64,000 bases of DNA from Anaerolineales bacterium (GTDB lineage Bacteria; Chloroflexota; Anaerolineae; Anaerolineales; UBA11579). The stretch is from the NCBI GenBank assembly GCA_026129255.1, contig JAHCIJ010000003.1:248001-312000 (forward strand). The letters are read 5' to 3'. The translations under genes were made by a program, and so were the position numbers. The notes under the pieces are model-generated. The model worked only from the letters and a program-made list of their open reading frames with translations. It searched no databases and was not told the DNA's origin. Positions 8,312 through 17,112 of the stretch are shown here, one piece after another. How positions within the stretch are numbered: position 1 is the stretch's first letter; every line of letters begins with the position of its first letter.

Positions 8312-9081
8312 TGGCGCTGGCTACCTTGAACCGCCAACAACTGGACGGGGCGCTGCATGCGCTCGGTGTGCAAGCCGGAGACGGTTTATTGGTGCACTCC
8401 GCGGTACAGTTCCTTGGCAAGCCCGATAGCGGCATGACCCTGTATCTTGATTCGTTACAGACCTTGATTGGCACGCACGGCACATTAGTCGTGCCTGCCT
8501 TCTCGTTTGAATTTGCCAAGACTGGCCAATACGACCCAGCCACTACCCCCTCGCAGGGTATGGGTGTGTTCTCCGAATTTGTGCGCCAGCAGCCCGGCGC
8601 CCGCCGCACCTTGCACCCGATGCAATCAGTAGCGGCGCTGGGCGCCGCCGCCGAAGCGTTGGCCGGCCGCGACACGCCCTCGGCATTCGATGATGGCTCT
8701 GTCTTCGACCATATGCTGCAGGCGGATTTCAAGCTGCTGCTGCTCGGCGCGGATATCCAGGCCGCCTCGATGGTGCACTACAGTGAACAGCGCGCCGCGG
8801 TGCCGTACCGCTATTGGAAAGAGTTCCCTGGCCAGCTCAACGTCGGCGACGAATGGCAGCCGCGCAGTTATCGTATGTTTGTGCGTGATATGGATATCAA
8901 CCCACAATTGCGCCTGGCGCCCATTCAGGCTGCCTTGCAGGCTTCGGCGGATTGGCAGTCTGTGCAGCTCAATCACGGTTCGATTGCCGTCTGCCGCCTG
9001 CAAGACTTCGTCACCGCTACCGACGCGCTGTTGCGCGTCGACCCGTGGGCGTTGGTAGCCAACCGCCCGGAGACAGCTTGA
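8311..9081 (+). CDS. AAC(3)-fold N-acyltransferase
   Basis: 256 residues of the aminoglycoside 3-N-acetyltransferase/YokD fold. Seen are LLVHSAVQFLG (about 26), GTLVVPAFSFEF, the family signature HPMQSVAALG (about 104) and SMVHYSEQRAAVPYRY (about 153), where the His/Glu catalytic pair lies. In glycan loci these proteins usually acylate amino sugars rather than drugs, so antibiotic resistance is not implied. The start shares one base with the GNAT stop, and the next gene again overlaps by one base. A role moving the carrier-bound aminoacyl group onto an amino sugar is plausible but inferred. Confidence 0.8.
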   Translation: MALATLNRQQLDGALHALGVQAGDGLLVHSAVQFLGKPDSGMTLYLDSLQTLIGTHGTLVVPAFSFEFAKTGQYDPATTPSQGMGVFSEFVRQQPGARRTLHPMQSVAALGAAAEALAGRDTPSAFDDGSVFDHMLQADFKLLLLGADIQAASMVHYSEQRAAVPYRYWKEFPGQLNVGDEWQPRSYRMFVRDMDINPQLRLAPIQAALQASADWQSVQLNHGSIAVCRLQDFVTATDALLRVDPWALVANRPETA

Positions 9082-10409
9082 TGGCCAGCATGATGCAGCT
9101 CATCGAGGAGTTGTGGTTCCTCAAACGTGATCTTGTCTCGGATGATTACGACCGCGCCCTGGAACGCCTGGCACAGGAAGTACCCATGACCATCCACGCG
9201 GTGCCCAGTGGCACCAAGGTGTGGAGCTGGACCGTGCCTGAGAAGTGGACCTGTCATGAGGCCTATATCGAAACGCTGGATGGCCGCCGCCTGCTGGACT
9301 ATGCCAACCATCCGCTGCATGTCGTCTCGTATTCGTTGCCCTTTGATGGCGAAGTTACCCGTGAAGAATTGCTGGCCCATCTGCATGTGCATCCCACCAA
9401 TCCAGATGCGATTCCCTACGTGTTCAAGTATTACCAGCGTGACTGGGGGCTGTGCGCCACTCAGACCCTGCGCGACTCGCTTGCTGATGCACGCTATCGC
9501 GTCGTCATCCGCTCAGAATTTACGCCCGGCGCGCTAAAGATCGGCGAAGTCTACATCCCCGGCCAGCGCCCGGAGAACTTTGTGCTCGCTGCCCATCTTG
9601 ATCATCCCGCCATGGTCAATGATGACCTCAGTGGCGTGGTCGTCGGCCTCGAGGTTGCCCGCCGCCTGCTGGCGGCAGCCGCAGGCGGCGAGACACCGTA
9701 CTACGGTGTGCGCCTGCTCATCTTCCCAGAAACGCAGGGTTCGATTGCTTACCTCAGCCAGCACGAAGACGAGATCCCCAACATGCTCGGCGGCCTGTTC
9801 CTGGAGATGCTGGGCAATGATGCGCCGCACGCGCTGCAGCAATCCTTCCAGCCACTCAGCGCGCCGGACCGCGCCCTGGTGACCGCGCTGGCGGGCCATG
9901 AACCCGCCGCCCACGTGGGCGGTTTCCGCACCGTGATCGACAATGACGAGCGCCAGTTCAACGCCCCCGGCGTGCGCGTGCCCATGCTGTCGCTCTCGCG
10001 CGTGGTCAACCCGCACTTGCCCACCTCGCGCTTTGCGCCATACCCTGAATACCACTCCAGCCTGGATACGCCCGCCATCGTTTCGCAGGCGCGGCTGGAG
10101 CAATCGGTGGAGTTGGTGCTGGAGCTTATTCATGCCTTCCAGCACAACCGCTATGTGGTCAACCATTTCAAGGGCGAGGTCTTCGCCTCTGGCTATGGCC
10201 TGTGGGTGGACTACAAGAGCGATGCCGCCGGCCACAAACGCCGCTTTGAGATCATGGATCGCTGTGACGGCACACGCCGCGTGGCGGATATTGCCGATGA
10301 GCTGCACATCAGCTTCCAGGACGTGTGGCAGGTGATTGCTTTGCTGATCGAAAAGGGGCTGGTGTCGCTCAGCGATACCCCACAGCCCACAGACCCGCAC
10401 TTGCGCTAA
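9081..10409 (+). CDS. DUF4910 M28-like aminopeptidase-fold protein
   Basis: 442 residues. The N-terminal part (WSWTVPEKWTCHEAYIE, then VSYSLPFDGEV) is the DUF2172-type insertion; the central zinc-peptidase core has HLDHPAMVNDDLSG (His172), a FPETQGS acidic motif and PYPEYHSSLDTP with the last His ligand. The final 60 residues resemble a winged helix (RFEIMDRCDGTRRVADIADE). ATG 9081 overlaps the previous stop by one base; the longer frame to 8952 is inside the acyltransferase gene. Members recur in bacterial polysaccharide loci, and here it may hydrolyse an aminoacyl-amide. The true substrate is unknown. Confidence 0.78.
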   Translation: MASMMQLIEELWFLKRDLVSDDYDRALERLAQEVPMTIHAVPSGTKVWSWTVPEKWTCHEAYIETLDGRRLLDYANHPLHVVSYSLPFDGEVTREELLAHLHVHPTNPDAIPYVFKYYQRDWGLCATQTLRDSLADARYRVVIRSEFTPGALKIGEVYIPGQRPENFVLAAHLDHPAMVNDDLSGVVVGLEVARRLLAAAAGGETPYYGVRLLIFPETQGSIAYLSQHEDEIPNMLGGLFLEMLGNDAPHALQQSFQPLSAPDRALVTALAGHEPAAHVGGFRTVIDNDERQFNAPGVRVPMLSLSRVVNPHLPTSRFAPYPEYHSSLDTPAIVSQARLEQSVELVLELIHAFQHNRYVVNHFKGEVFASGYGLWVDYKSDAAGHKRRFEIMDRCDGTRRVADIADELHISFQDVWQVIALLIEKGLVSLSDTPQPTDPHLR

Positions 10410-10418
10410 GTGCGCTGG

Positions 10419-10430
10419 TAAGATTCTTAA
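10419..10430 (+). promoter_or_regulatory. Possible leaderless promoter -10 for the GT2 gene
   Basis: TAAGAT at 10419-10424 ends exactly 6 nt before ATG 10431, with no Shine-Dalgarno between. This spacing would put the transcription start on the A of the start codon. The same arrangement recurs at 13073 and 35573. Confidence 0.4.
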
Positions 10431-11417
10431 ATGCCCTCAGGCAAACCCAAAGGCAACGTAAAGACGCCGCACGTCTCCATCATTATCCGTGCCCTCAATG
10501 AAGAGAAGCACCTCGGCCGCCTGCTCGGCGCCATTGCGCGCCAAAGCCTGCGTAACCCTGAAGTGATCCTGGTCGATTCCGGCTCCACCGATCGCACGCT
10601 GGCGATCGCGCGCCAGCACAAAGCCAAGATCGTGCACATCAAGCCGCAGGATTTCACCTTTGGCCGTTCGCTCAACCTGGGCATCCGCAAAACCAGTGGG
10701 GATGTGGTGGTACTGGCCAGCGCCCACGTCTTCCCCGAACATGATGACTGGCTTGCTACACTGGTCGCCCCCTTTGCGGATGCACAAGTGGCGATGACCT
10801 ATGGCAAGCAGCGCGGCACGGACCAGAGCCAGTTCTCAGAGAACGAGCACTTCCGCAAGTGGTACCCCGAACACTCCAACTTGCAGCAGCCGCACGGCTT
10901 TGCCAACAATGCCAACTCGGCTGTGCGCAAAAGCGTGTGGCAGGCCATGCCCTTTGACGAAGAATTGACTGGGTTGGAAGACCTGGCCTGGGCCAGCTGG
11001 GCCCACGCCGAAGGCTATACGATCGCCTATGTGGCCGAGGCGGGTGTGTATCACATCCACAATGAGACCGCCGCGCAGATCATCAATCGTCACCGCCGTG
11101 AAGCGATTGCTTTGCGCCAAATATTGCCTGAGAGCACCTTTAGCTTTCTCAATTTCTTGAGCTTGTTCGTGCGCACCACGCTTTCAGATTACGTTGCCGC
11201 CTTGCGCCAAGGCCAGTTTTTGCACCAGCTCATCCATATTCCGCGCTTTCGTTTTCTGCAATACTGGGGCACCTACCGCGGCTACCGTGACCCGGCCCAG
11301 CCCAGCAGCCAGCTCAAGCGCGTCTTCTACTATCCGCCGGATTCGCTGGAGCCGCGGCCAGCTGCGCCGGGCCGCCACAAGACCCGAAGCCCGCGAACGC
11401 GGGATAAGTCAGCCTAG
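10431..11417 (+). CDS. Glycosyltransferase family 2
   Basis: 328 residues, GT-A fold. VSIIIRALNEEKHLG (15-29), LVDSGSTDRTLAIA and the substituted DXD region LASAHVFPEHDDWL (about 100) are seen, followed by the acceptor segment LTGLEDLAWASWAHAEG with the ED catalytic motif. The last 30 residues are basic and Pro-rich. There is no transmembrane segment, so it probably acts at the inner membrane face on a lipid-linked glycan. A 21 bp gap separates it from the peptidase-fold gene and carries a possible leaderless promoter. Confidence 0.88.
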   Translation: MPSGKPKGNVKTPHVSIIIRALNEEKHLGRLLGAIARQSLRNPEVILVDSGSTDRTLAIARQHKAKIVHIKPQDFTFGRSLNLGIRKTSGDVVVLASAHVFPEHDDWLATLVAPFADAQVAMTYGKQRGTDQSQFSENEHFRKWYPEHSNLQQPHGFANNANSAVRKSVWQAMPFDEELTGLEDLAWASWAHAEGYTIAYVAEAGVYHIHNETAAQIINRHRREAIALRQILPESTFSFLNFLSLFVRTTLSDYVAALRQGQFLHQLIHIPRFRFLQYWGTYRGYRDPAQPSSQLKRVFYYPPDSLEPRPAAPGRHKTRSPRTRDKSA

Positions 11418-11420
11418 CCT

Positions 11421-12101
11421 ATGAGCACACCTCGTATCGTTGCCCTTGTTCCCATGCGTGATCAGTCTGAGCGCGTGCCCGGTAAGAACTACCGCACGCT
11501 CGCCGGCGCGCCACTCTTCCATCACATCCTCCACGCGCTGCAGGCTTGCCGCGGTATTGCCGAGATCGCCGTGGATACTGATAGCTCCCACATCAAAGCC
11601 GGGCTGGCCGAGCACTTCCCCGCGGTGCGCGTCATCGAGCGCCCAGAGCACCTGCGCGCCGGCGAAGTGCCCATGAACGAGATCTTGCTGCATGACACAG
11701 CCCAAGTCCCGGCGGACTATTACTTGCAGACCCACAGCACCAATCCGCTCCTGCGTGCCGAGACGATCGACCGCGCCATCGATGCTTTCGTCAAAGCCCT
11801 GCCGGGCGCCGACTCGCTTTTCAGTGTCACTGGTCTGCAAACGCGCTTCTACGATGCCGAGGGTAAAGCCGTTAATCACAATCCCAAAGAACTGCTGCGT
11901 ACGCAAGACCTGCCGCCTATCTATGAAGAGAATTCATGCATCTACATCTTCAGCCGCGCCAGCCTGGCCGAGCACAGTCACCGCATTGGTACAAACCCGC
12001 TCATGTTCCCCATTCCGCGCAATGAAGCCTGGGATATTGATGAAGAGCTGGATTTCCAAATTGCCGACTTTTTGATGCAGCAAAGACAGAAGACGTCATG
12101 A
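11421..12101 (+). CDS. Second acylneuraminate cytidylyltransferase family protein
   Basis: 226 residues, single NeuA/KdsB-like domain: ALVPMRDQSERVPGKNYR (8-25) for CTP binding and YLQTHSTNPLLRAETIDRA (about 100). PMRDQSERVPGKN differs from the PARGGSKSIPRKN of the first synthetase, so substrate or sugar type probably differs. It carries no HAD domain. Its 3' end overlaps the dehydrogenase by 4 bp, and an SDR follows, giving a compact activation/modification module. The sugar is not identifiable. Confidence 0.82.
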   Translation: MSTPRIVALVPMRDQSERVPGKNYRTLAGAPLFHHILHALQACRGIAEIAVDTDSSHIKAGLAEHFPAVRVIERPEHLRAGEVPMNEILLHDTAQVPADYYLQTHSTNPLLRAETIDRAIDAFVKALPGADSLFSVTGLQTRFYDAEGKAVNHNPKELLRTQDLPPIYEENSCIYIFSRASLAEHSHRIGTNPLMFPIPRNEAWDIDEELDFQIADFLMQQRQKTS

Positions 12102-13075
12102 CCAAAACTATTTTGCTTTCCGCCCCTTACATGCTCCCCACCGTGGAGCGTTTTCGCCCCGTCTTCGCCAACTACGGCCTGGAGCTCATCGTGCCTGAGG
12201 TCGAAGAGCGCATGGAAGCCGAGCAAATTTTGGAATATGCCGGCCAGTTTGACGGCGCGGTGTGCGGTGATGACCGCTACACCGCCGAAGTGCTGGCCGC
12301 CTGCGCGCCGCGCCTGAAGGTGATCTCCAAGTGGGGCACCGGCATCGACTCGCTCGACCGCTCGGCCGCGGCCGAGCTGGGCATCCAGATCTGCAACACA
12401 CCGGATGCGTTTACTGACCCGGTGGCTGACTCGGTGATGGCCGGCGTGCTCAGCTTTGCCCGCCAGACTCCCTGGCTGGACAAGGCCATCAAGGCCGGCG
12501 AATGGCGCAAGCTGCCCGGCCGCTCGCTGTTTGAGTGCACGCTGGGTGTCATCGGCGTGGGGCGTATCGGCAAAGCCGTCATCCGCCGCGCCCGCGGCTT
12601 CGGCATGCGCCTGCTGGGCTACGACACGGCAGAAGTGCCGGATAGCTTCCTGGCGGAGACCGGCGTAGACATGGTCTCGCTGCAAGAGCTGCTGGCCCAG
12701 GCTGATTTCGTTAGCCTCAATGCTGATCTCAATCCCACCAGCCATCACATCCTCAACGCTGAGACGATAGCGCAGATGCAGCCGCACGCCGTGGTCGTCA
12801 ACACCGCACGCGGCCCGCTGGTGGACGAGCCCGCCCTCATCGCCGCGCTGCAGGCCGGCACGTTGGCCGGCGCCATGCTAGATGTCTTCGAGTACGAGCC
12901 ACTGCCTGCCGATAGCCCGCTGCGCACCATGGACAATGTGCTCCTTGCCCCACACAACTCCAATGCCAGCCCCTTCTCATGGGAGCGCGTGCACTGGAAC
13001 ACGATACGCAATCTCTTGGATGGGCTGGGAATTCCTGCCGATGATTTAGACCCGGCAAACTATCCACCCCGCTAA
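12098..13075 (+). CDS. D-isomer-specific 2-hydroxyacid dehydrogenase
   Basis: 325 residues of the phosphoglycerate-dehydrogenase family. KVISKWGTGIDSLD, the NAD loop LGVIGVGRIGKAV (about 147-159), NTARGPLVDEPAL with the substrate Arg, FEYEPL with the catalytic Glu, and APHNSNASPF with the catalytic His are all present. No ACT domain follows, so a housekeeping serine-pathway role is less likely. Placed between a CMP-sugar synthetase and an SDR, it may oxidise or reduce a 2-keto/2-hydroxy acid sugar or supply an acyl substituent. Confidence 0.85.
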   Translation: MTKTILLSAPYMLPTVERFRPVFANYGLELIVPEVEERMEAEQILEYAGQFDGAVCGDDRYTAEVLAACAPRLKVISKWGTGIDSLDRSAAAELGIQICNTPDAFTDPVADSVMAGVLSFARQTPWLDKAIKAGEWRKLPGRSLFECTLGVIGVGRIGKAVIRRARGFGMRLLGYDTAEVPDSFLAETGVDMVSLQELLAQADFVSLNADLNPTSHHILNAETIAQMQPHAVVVNTARGPLVDEPALIAALQAGTLAGAMLDVFEYEPLPADSPLRTMDNVLLAPHNSNASPFSWERVHWNTIRNLLDGLGIPADDLDPANYPPR

Positions 13076-13084
13076 AATCAACCC
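13073..13084 (+). promoter_or_regulatory. Possible leaderless promoter -10 for the SDR gene
   Basis: TAAAAT at 13073-13078 overlaps the preceding stop codon and ends 6 nt before ATG 13085. No ribosome-binding site is seen in the 9 bp intergenic gap, in line with leaderless initiation. Confidence 0.4.
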
Positions 13085-13846
13085 ATGGAAAGCACTCGCA
13101 ACATCGTCATCACGGGGGCAGCTGGCGGCATTGGCCGCGCCTGTGTCGAACACTATCACCAGCAGGGTTACCGCGTCTGGGCTATCGACCAGGCCCAACC
13201 CGAATCCCCTTTGTCCGACGGCGTGACCTTTATTCAAGCAGACCTTGCCGCCGCGGGCGAAGTAGATGCCGTGGTGGACGAGCTCACCCAGCAACTGGGC
13301 GGCCAGTTGCACGTGCTGGTCAATAACGCCGCGTTGCAAGTAGCCAAATCCTTGAAGGACACCAGCGTAGACGAGTGGGACCGTGTGCATGCCATTAATC
13401 TGCGCGCCCCCTTCCTGTTGGCGCGTGGCCTGTATGCTGCGCTGGCCGCTGTGCAAGGTGCCGTGGTCAACGTGAGCTCGGTGCACGCCTTCGCCACTTC
13501 TGCCGATATTGGCGCCTATGCCAGCTCCAAGGGCGGCTTGCTGGCGCTCACGCGTGCCATGGCGATCGAGTTCGCCAAAGACGGCGTGCGCGCCAATGCC
13601 ATCCTGCCCGGCGCTACTGATACGCCCATGCTGCAGGCCGGGCTCAGCCGCGGCCATGTGCAAGGGGATGATGCCCAGCAGCGCAAAGAGGATCTGGCCA
13701 GCAAGGTGTTGCTCAAACGCCTGGCCACGCCGCACGAGATTGCGCGCAGCGTCTATTTCCTGGGGGATGGCGAAGCGTCTGGCTATATCACGGGGCAATC
13801 CTTGGTGGTGGATGGTGGCGCGCTGGCACGCCTCAGCACGGAATGA
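13085..13846 (+). CDS. SDR family oxidoreductase
   Basis: 253 residues, classical SDR: ITGAAGGIGRACVEHYH (9-25), VNNAALQVAKS, VNVSSVHAFATS with catalytic Ser, YASSKGGLLAL with Tyr/Lys, and the C-terminal SLVVDGGAL. It shares the operon with a cytidylyltransferase and a hydroxyacid dehydrogenase and its stop overlaps the next start by 4 bp. Probable role: stereospecific reduction or oxidation of a sugar or hydroxy-acid intermediate. The substrate cannot be assigned. Confidence 0.87.
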   Translation: MESTRNIVITGAAGGIGRACVEHYHQQGYRVWAIDQAQPESPLSDGVTFIQADLAAAGEVDAVVDELTQQLGGQLHVLVNNAALQVAKSLKDTSVDEWDRVHAINLRAPFLLARGLYAALAAVQGAVVNVSSVHAFATSADIGAYASSKGGLLALTRAMAIEFAKDGVRANAILPGATDTPMLQAGLSRGHVQGDDAQQRKEDLASKVLLKRLATPHEIARSVYFLGDGEASGYITGQSLVVDGGALARLSTE

Positions 13847-14655
13847 GCTCCCTCAAACAGCGCATCAAACAAGTGACCCCGCAGCCGCTGTGGCAGGCGG
13901 GCAGTGCCGGCCTGTTGGCCATGCGCCACGCCGCCGCATGGCCAGCGGCGTATTTGCATCCCTGGCGCCGCCAAAGCCTGGCGCGCTTGGCCCAACTCAA
14001 AGACAGCCAGCGCGGCAAGCGCGCTTTCATCCTCGGCAACGGGCCGAGTTTGCGCAACACAGATGTGAGCAAGCTCAAGCATGAGCTCACCTTCGGCATG
14101 AACCGTGTCTACCTGGCTTTCCCTGAATGGGGCTTTGCCACCAGCTATTTTGTGTGCGTGAACGATCTGGTGATCGAGCAAACCGTGCTAGAGATCCAGG
14201 CGCTGCACATGCCCAAATTCCTCTCCTGGCGCTCACGCCGCTTTGTCTCGCCGGATGAGCACACCATGTTCCTGCACAGCACCTATGATGGGCCAACCTT
14301 TGCCACGGATGCGCGCCGCCGTTTGTGGGAAGGTGCCACGGTCACCTATGTTGCTTTGCAGCTGGCCTATTACATGGGCTTTGAAACCGTGATCCTTATC
14401 GGCGTGGATCACAACTTCAGCGCCAAGGGCACCCCCAACACCACCGTGGTCTCGCAAGGCGAAGACAAAGATCACTTCAATGCCGGTTACTTCGGCGCCG
14501 GGTTCCGCTGGCAGTTGCCAGACCTGGATACCTCTGAAGTTTCATATCAAATGGCGCGCCAGGCTTACGAGGCCGATGGTCGCCAGGTGCTGGACGCTAC
14601 CGTCGGCGGCAAGCTCACGGTCTTCCCTAAGGTTGACTATAATTCGCTCTTCTAG
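13843..14655 (+). CDS. DUF115/MptE-like or GT42-like transferase
   Basis: 270 residues. GNGPSLRNTDVSKL (65-78) followed by FGMNRVYLAFPE is the CMP-sugar-binding start shared by GT42 sialyltransferases and the DUF115/Maf family. LQLAYYMGFETVILIGVDHNF and the C-terminal DATVGGKLTVFPKVDY match the DUF115 pattern. Maf-type proteins transfer nonulosonic acids to proteins, and this locus makes CMP-activated nonulosonates, so a nonulosonate transferase is my best reading. The pterin-kinase name of the Pfam family is misleading here. Confidence 0.68.
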   Translation: MSSLKQRIKQVTPQPLWQAGSAGLLAMRHAAAWPAAYLHPWRRQSLARLAQLKDSQRGKRAFILGNGPSLRNTDVSKLKHELTFGMNRVYLAFPEWGFATSYFVCVNDLVIEQTVLEIQALHMPKFLSWRSRRFVSPDEHTMFLHSTYDGPTFATDARRRLWEGATVTYVALQLAYYMGFETVILIGVDHNFSAKGTPNTTVVSQGEDKDHFNAGYFGAGFRWQLPDLDTSEVSYQMARQAYEADGRQVLDATVGGKLTVFPKVDYNSLF

Positions 14656-14661
14656 CCTCTT

Positions 14662-16182
14662 ATGAGCGCCGCCAAAGCCGCACAACCCGCTTCCTTATTC
14701 AGTATTGCCCCCCGCACCGCCAAGATCTTGCTGGCGGTGGTGCTGCTGTTGGGCTTTGGCTTGCGCCTGCTGGATCTTACCGATCCCCCGCTGGATTTCC
14801 ACTCCACGCGCCAGTTGCACGGTGCCATTGTGGCGCGCAGCATCTACTATGAGCTGCAGCCTGACCCGGATCCTGCCGTCCAGGAGCGCATGGTCAGCAT
14901 GCGCAACGTGGTGGGGGAGCTGGAGCCGCCCATTCTCGAAACCATCGTAGCCTATGGCTACCTGCTGGCAGGCGGCCCGCATTTGTGGGTGGCGCGCATC
15001 ATCAACTCGCTGTTCTGGGTGCTGGCAGGCATCCCGCTCTTCGGCCTGGCGCGCCGCGCCGCGGGGGATGCGGCCGCCTTGCTGGCGGTGGCCTATTACT
15101 GCTTCCTGCCCTTTGCCGCCCAGGCCAGCCGCTCGCTGCAGCCAGACCCTCTGATGGTGGCGCTGCTTATCTTCGGCGCCTACGCTGCCTACCGCTGGAG
15201 TGAAACCCAGCAGTGGAAGTGGGCGCTGTGGGCTGGTCTGGCTTCCGGCTTGGCGGTGCTAGTCAAGATTGTGGCCGTCTATATAGCAGTGGGCTACATG
15301 GTGGCGCTGGTGCTCTCCACCCTCGGCTTCAAAGCTGCACTACGCAACCGCCAGGTGTGGGTTATGGCCGCCTTGAGCGCCTTGCCAGCCATTAGCTACT
15401 ATCTCCTGAACATTGGCGATACCTCAGGTTTGTATCTACAGGATTGGATCTTGGCCTTGCTGCCCCAGGCTTTTGTGCCCTCCTTCTATATTTTCTGGGT
15501 CAAGATGTTGGATAGCTTGTTTAGCAGCGGCGCGTTATTGGCGGCGGGCATTGGTACTCTGCTGGCCCCGCAGCGCTGGCGCACGATGTTGCTGGGGATT
15601 TGGATCGGCTATGTCGTCTACGGCATCTCATTACCGCATCAGACCACCACGCATTCGTATTACCACTTGCAGCTAGTACCCGTCATCGCTTTGGGCATGA
15701 CGCCGCTATTGGGTTTGCTGATCGAGCAGCTGAAACGCCAGGCGCGTGCCTGGCAGGCCATTGCGCTCCTGGTGACTCTGGGAGTGATGGTGCATGCGTC
15801 GTGGATCTTCCGCTCGACCTTGTTTGGCGCCGATTTCCGTGCCGCGCCCAGCTATTGGGCGCGGGTAGGCGCTGCCATCCCCAACGATGGCAACACCATC
15901 GGCCTGGTGGACAGCTATGGTTATCTGCTTAACTACTACGGCGGCTGGAATCTGCGCCTGTGGCCCATTACGGCGGAGTTTGCCCTGGCGGAGATGCGCG
16001 GCAGTGACTGGGGCAGCTTTGACGAATACTTCCAAGACCGCACCGCGGATGTGCGTTACTTCCTGGTTACCGAGATTGGTGAGTTGGATCGCCAGTCTGA
16101 GCTCAAGACCTACCTGGAAACCAATGCAGAAGTGTTCAGAAGCGAGGATGGTTTCATTATCTATGACCTGGGAGCCAAGTAA
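14662..16182 (+). CDS. GT39/ArnT-like membrane glycosyltransferase
   Basis: 506 residues with about 11 hydrophobic segments. The first large loop has the acidic pair LDLTDPPLDFHSTRQLHG (about 35), the usual position of the GT39/GT83 catalytic Asp, followed by EPPILETIVAYG. The C-terminal 100 residues are extracytoplasmic-like. These enzymes use polyprenyl-phosphate sugars outside the membrane, so it may add a sugar to the exported glycan or to a protein. The start is 6 bp after the previous stop. Confidence 0.78.
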   Translation: MSAAKAAQPASLFSIAPRTAKILLAVVLLLGFGLRLLDLTDPPLDFHSTRQLHGAIVARSIYYELQPDPDPAVQERMVSMRNVVGELEPPILETIVAYGYLLAGGPHLWVARIINSLFWVLAGIPLFGLARRAAGDAAALLAVAYYCFLPFAAQASRSLQPDPLMVALLIFGAYAAYRWSETQQWKWALWAGLASGLAVLVKIVAVYIAVGYMVALVLSTLGFKAALRNRQVWVMAALSALPAISYYLLNIGDTSGLYLQDWILALLPQAFVPSFYIFWVKMLDSLFSSGALLAAGIGTLLAPQRWRTMLLGIWIGYVVYGISLPHQTTTHSYYHLQLVPVIALGMTPLLGLLIEQLKRQARAWQAIALLVTLGVMVHASWIFRSTLFGADFRAAPSYWARVGAAIPNDGNTIGLVDSYGYLLNYYGGWNLRLWPITAEFALAEMRGSDWGSFDEYFQDRTADVRYFLVTEIGELDRQSELKTYLETNAEVFRSEDGFIIYDLGAK

Positions 16183-17111
16183 TGGCTTCGGCTGCCCAAC
16201 CCCTCGTCACCATCGTCACCCCCTCGTATAACCAGGCCGCTTTTCTGGAAGATACCCTGCGCTCGGTGATCGAACAGGATTATCCCAATATCGAATACAT
16301 CGTTGTGGATGGCGGCTCCAGCGACGGCAGCCCAGATATCATCAAAAAATATGCCGCTAAGCTGGCCTGGTGGGTATCCGAACCAGACAAGGGGCAGGCG
16401 GATGCCATCAACAAGGGCATGGCGCGCGCCAAGGGCGAATTTGTCGCTTGGCTCAACTCGGATGACATCTACCGTCCTGGCGCCATCCAGCGAGCCGTGG
16501 CTGCCTTGCAACAGCACCCAGACGCGGGCATGGTCTACGCTGATCTCGATTCGATAGACCGCACTGGCCGCGTCTTCAATACCATTCATTACCGCCAGTT
16601 CTCCTTGCTCGACCTACTTTCATTTGAGATCATTGGCCAGCCCACCGTGTTCATGCGTCGCGCCGTATTGCAGCAGGCTGGCCCGCTGGATGCTGAATAC
16701 CGCTACCTGCTCGATCACCAGCTCTGGCTGCGCATGTTCCAGCTCGCCCCGGCCGCCTATGTGCCGCAGGTGTGGGCCGCCGCCCGCCACCATGCCGGCG
16801 CCAAGAACGTGGGCGAGGCGGCGGGCTTCGGCCGCGAGGCCATGCGCATCCTCACCTGGGCTGGCACGCAGCCGGCCATGCGTGAACTGATCGCCGCCCA
16901 CCACCGCCAGGTGCTGGCGGGAGCGCATCTGTTTGATGCGCGCTATCTACTGGACGGCGGCCAGGCGGCGGCCGCCCTGCGCTCGTATGGGCGCGTGGCG
17001 GGCTTGCAGCCGCAGCGTTTGCTGCGCCACCTGCCGCGCATCCTCTTCGCCCTGCTCAGCTTACTGGGGCTGGGCGGCCTACGCCGCCTGTTTCAGCGCC
17101 GGGAGTATTGA
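16182..17111 (+). CDS. Glycosyltransferase family 2, first of a tandem pair
   Basis: 309 residues. PLVTIVTPSYNQAAFLEDTL (8-27), IVVDGGSSDGSPDI, and the metal-binding AWLNSDDIYRPG (about 86) define a GT2/GT-A enzyme of the WcaA type. The N-terminal 110 residues are strikingly similar to the next gene, including KGQADAINKG, so the two arose by tandem duplication; their C-termini differ, which suggests different acceptors. Its start codon shares one base with the preceding stop. Confidence 0.88.
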   Translation: MASAAQPLVTIVTPSYNQAAFLEDTLRSVIEQDYPNIEYIVVDGGSSDGSPDIIKKYAAKLAWWVSEPDKGQADAINKGMARAKGEFVAWLNSDDIYRPGAIQRAVAALQQHPDAGMVYADLDSIDRTGRVFNTIHYRQFSLLDLLSFEIIGQPTVFMRRAVLQQAGPLDAEYRYLLDHQLWLRMFQLAPAAYVPQVWAAARHHAGAKNVGEAAGFGREAMRILTWAGTQPAMRELIAAHHRQVLAGAHLFDARYLLDGGQAAAALRSYGRVAGLQPQRLLRHLPRILFALLSLLGLGGLRRLFQRREY

Positions 17112-17112
17112 A

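Noticed and set aside
8311..9081. Antibiotic-resistance aminoglycoside acetyltransferase
   Set aside because: The fold is AAC(3), but the operon context and relatives in glycan loci argue for a sugar or aminoacyl substrate; no resistance claim is supported.
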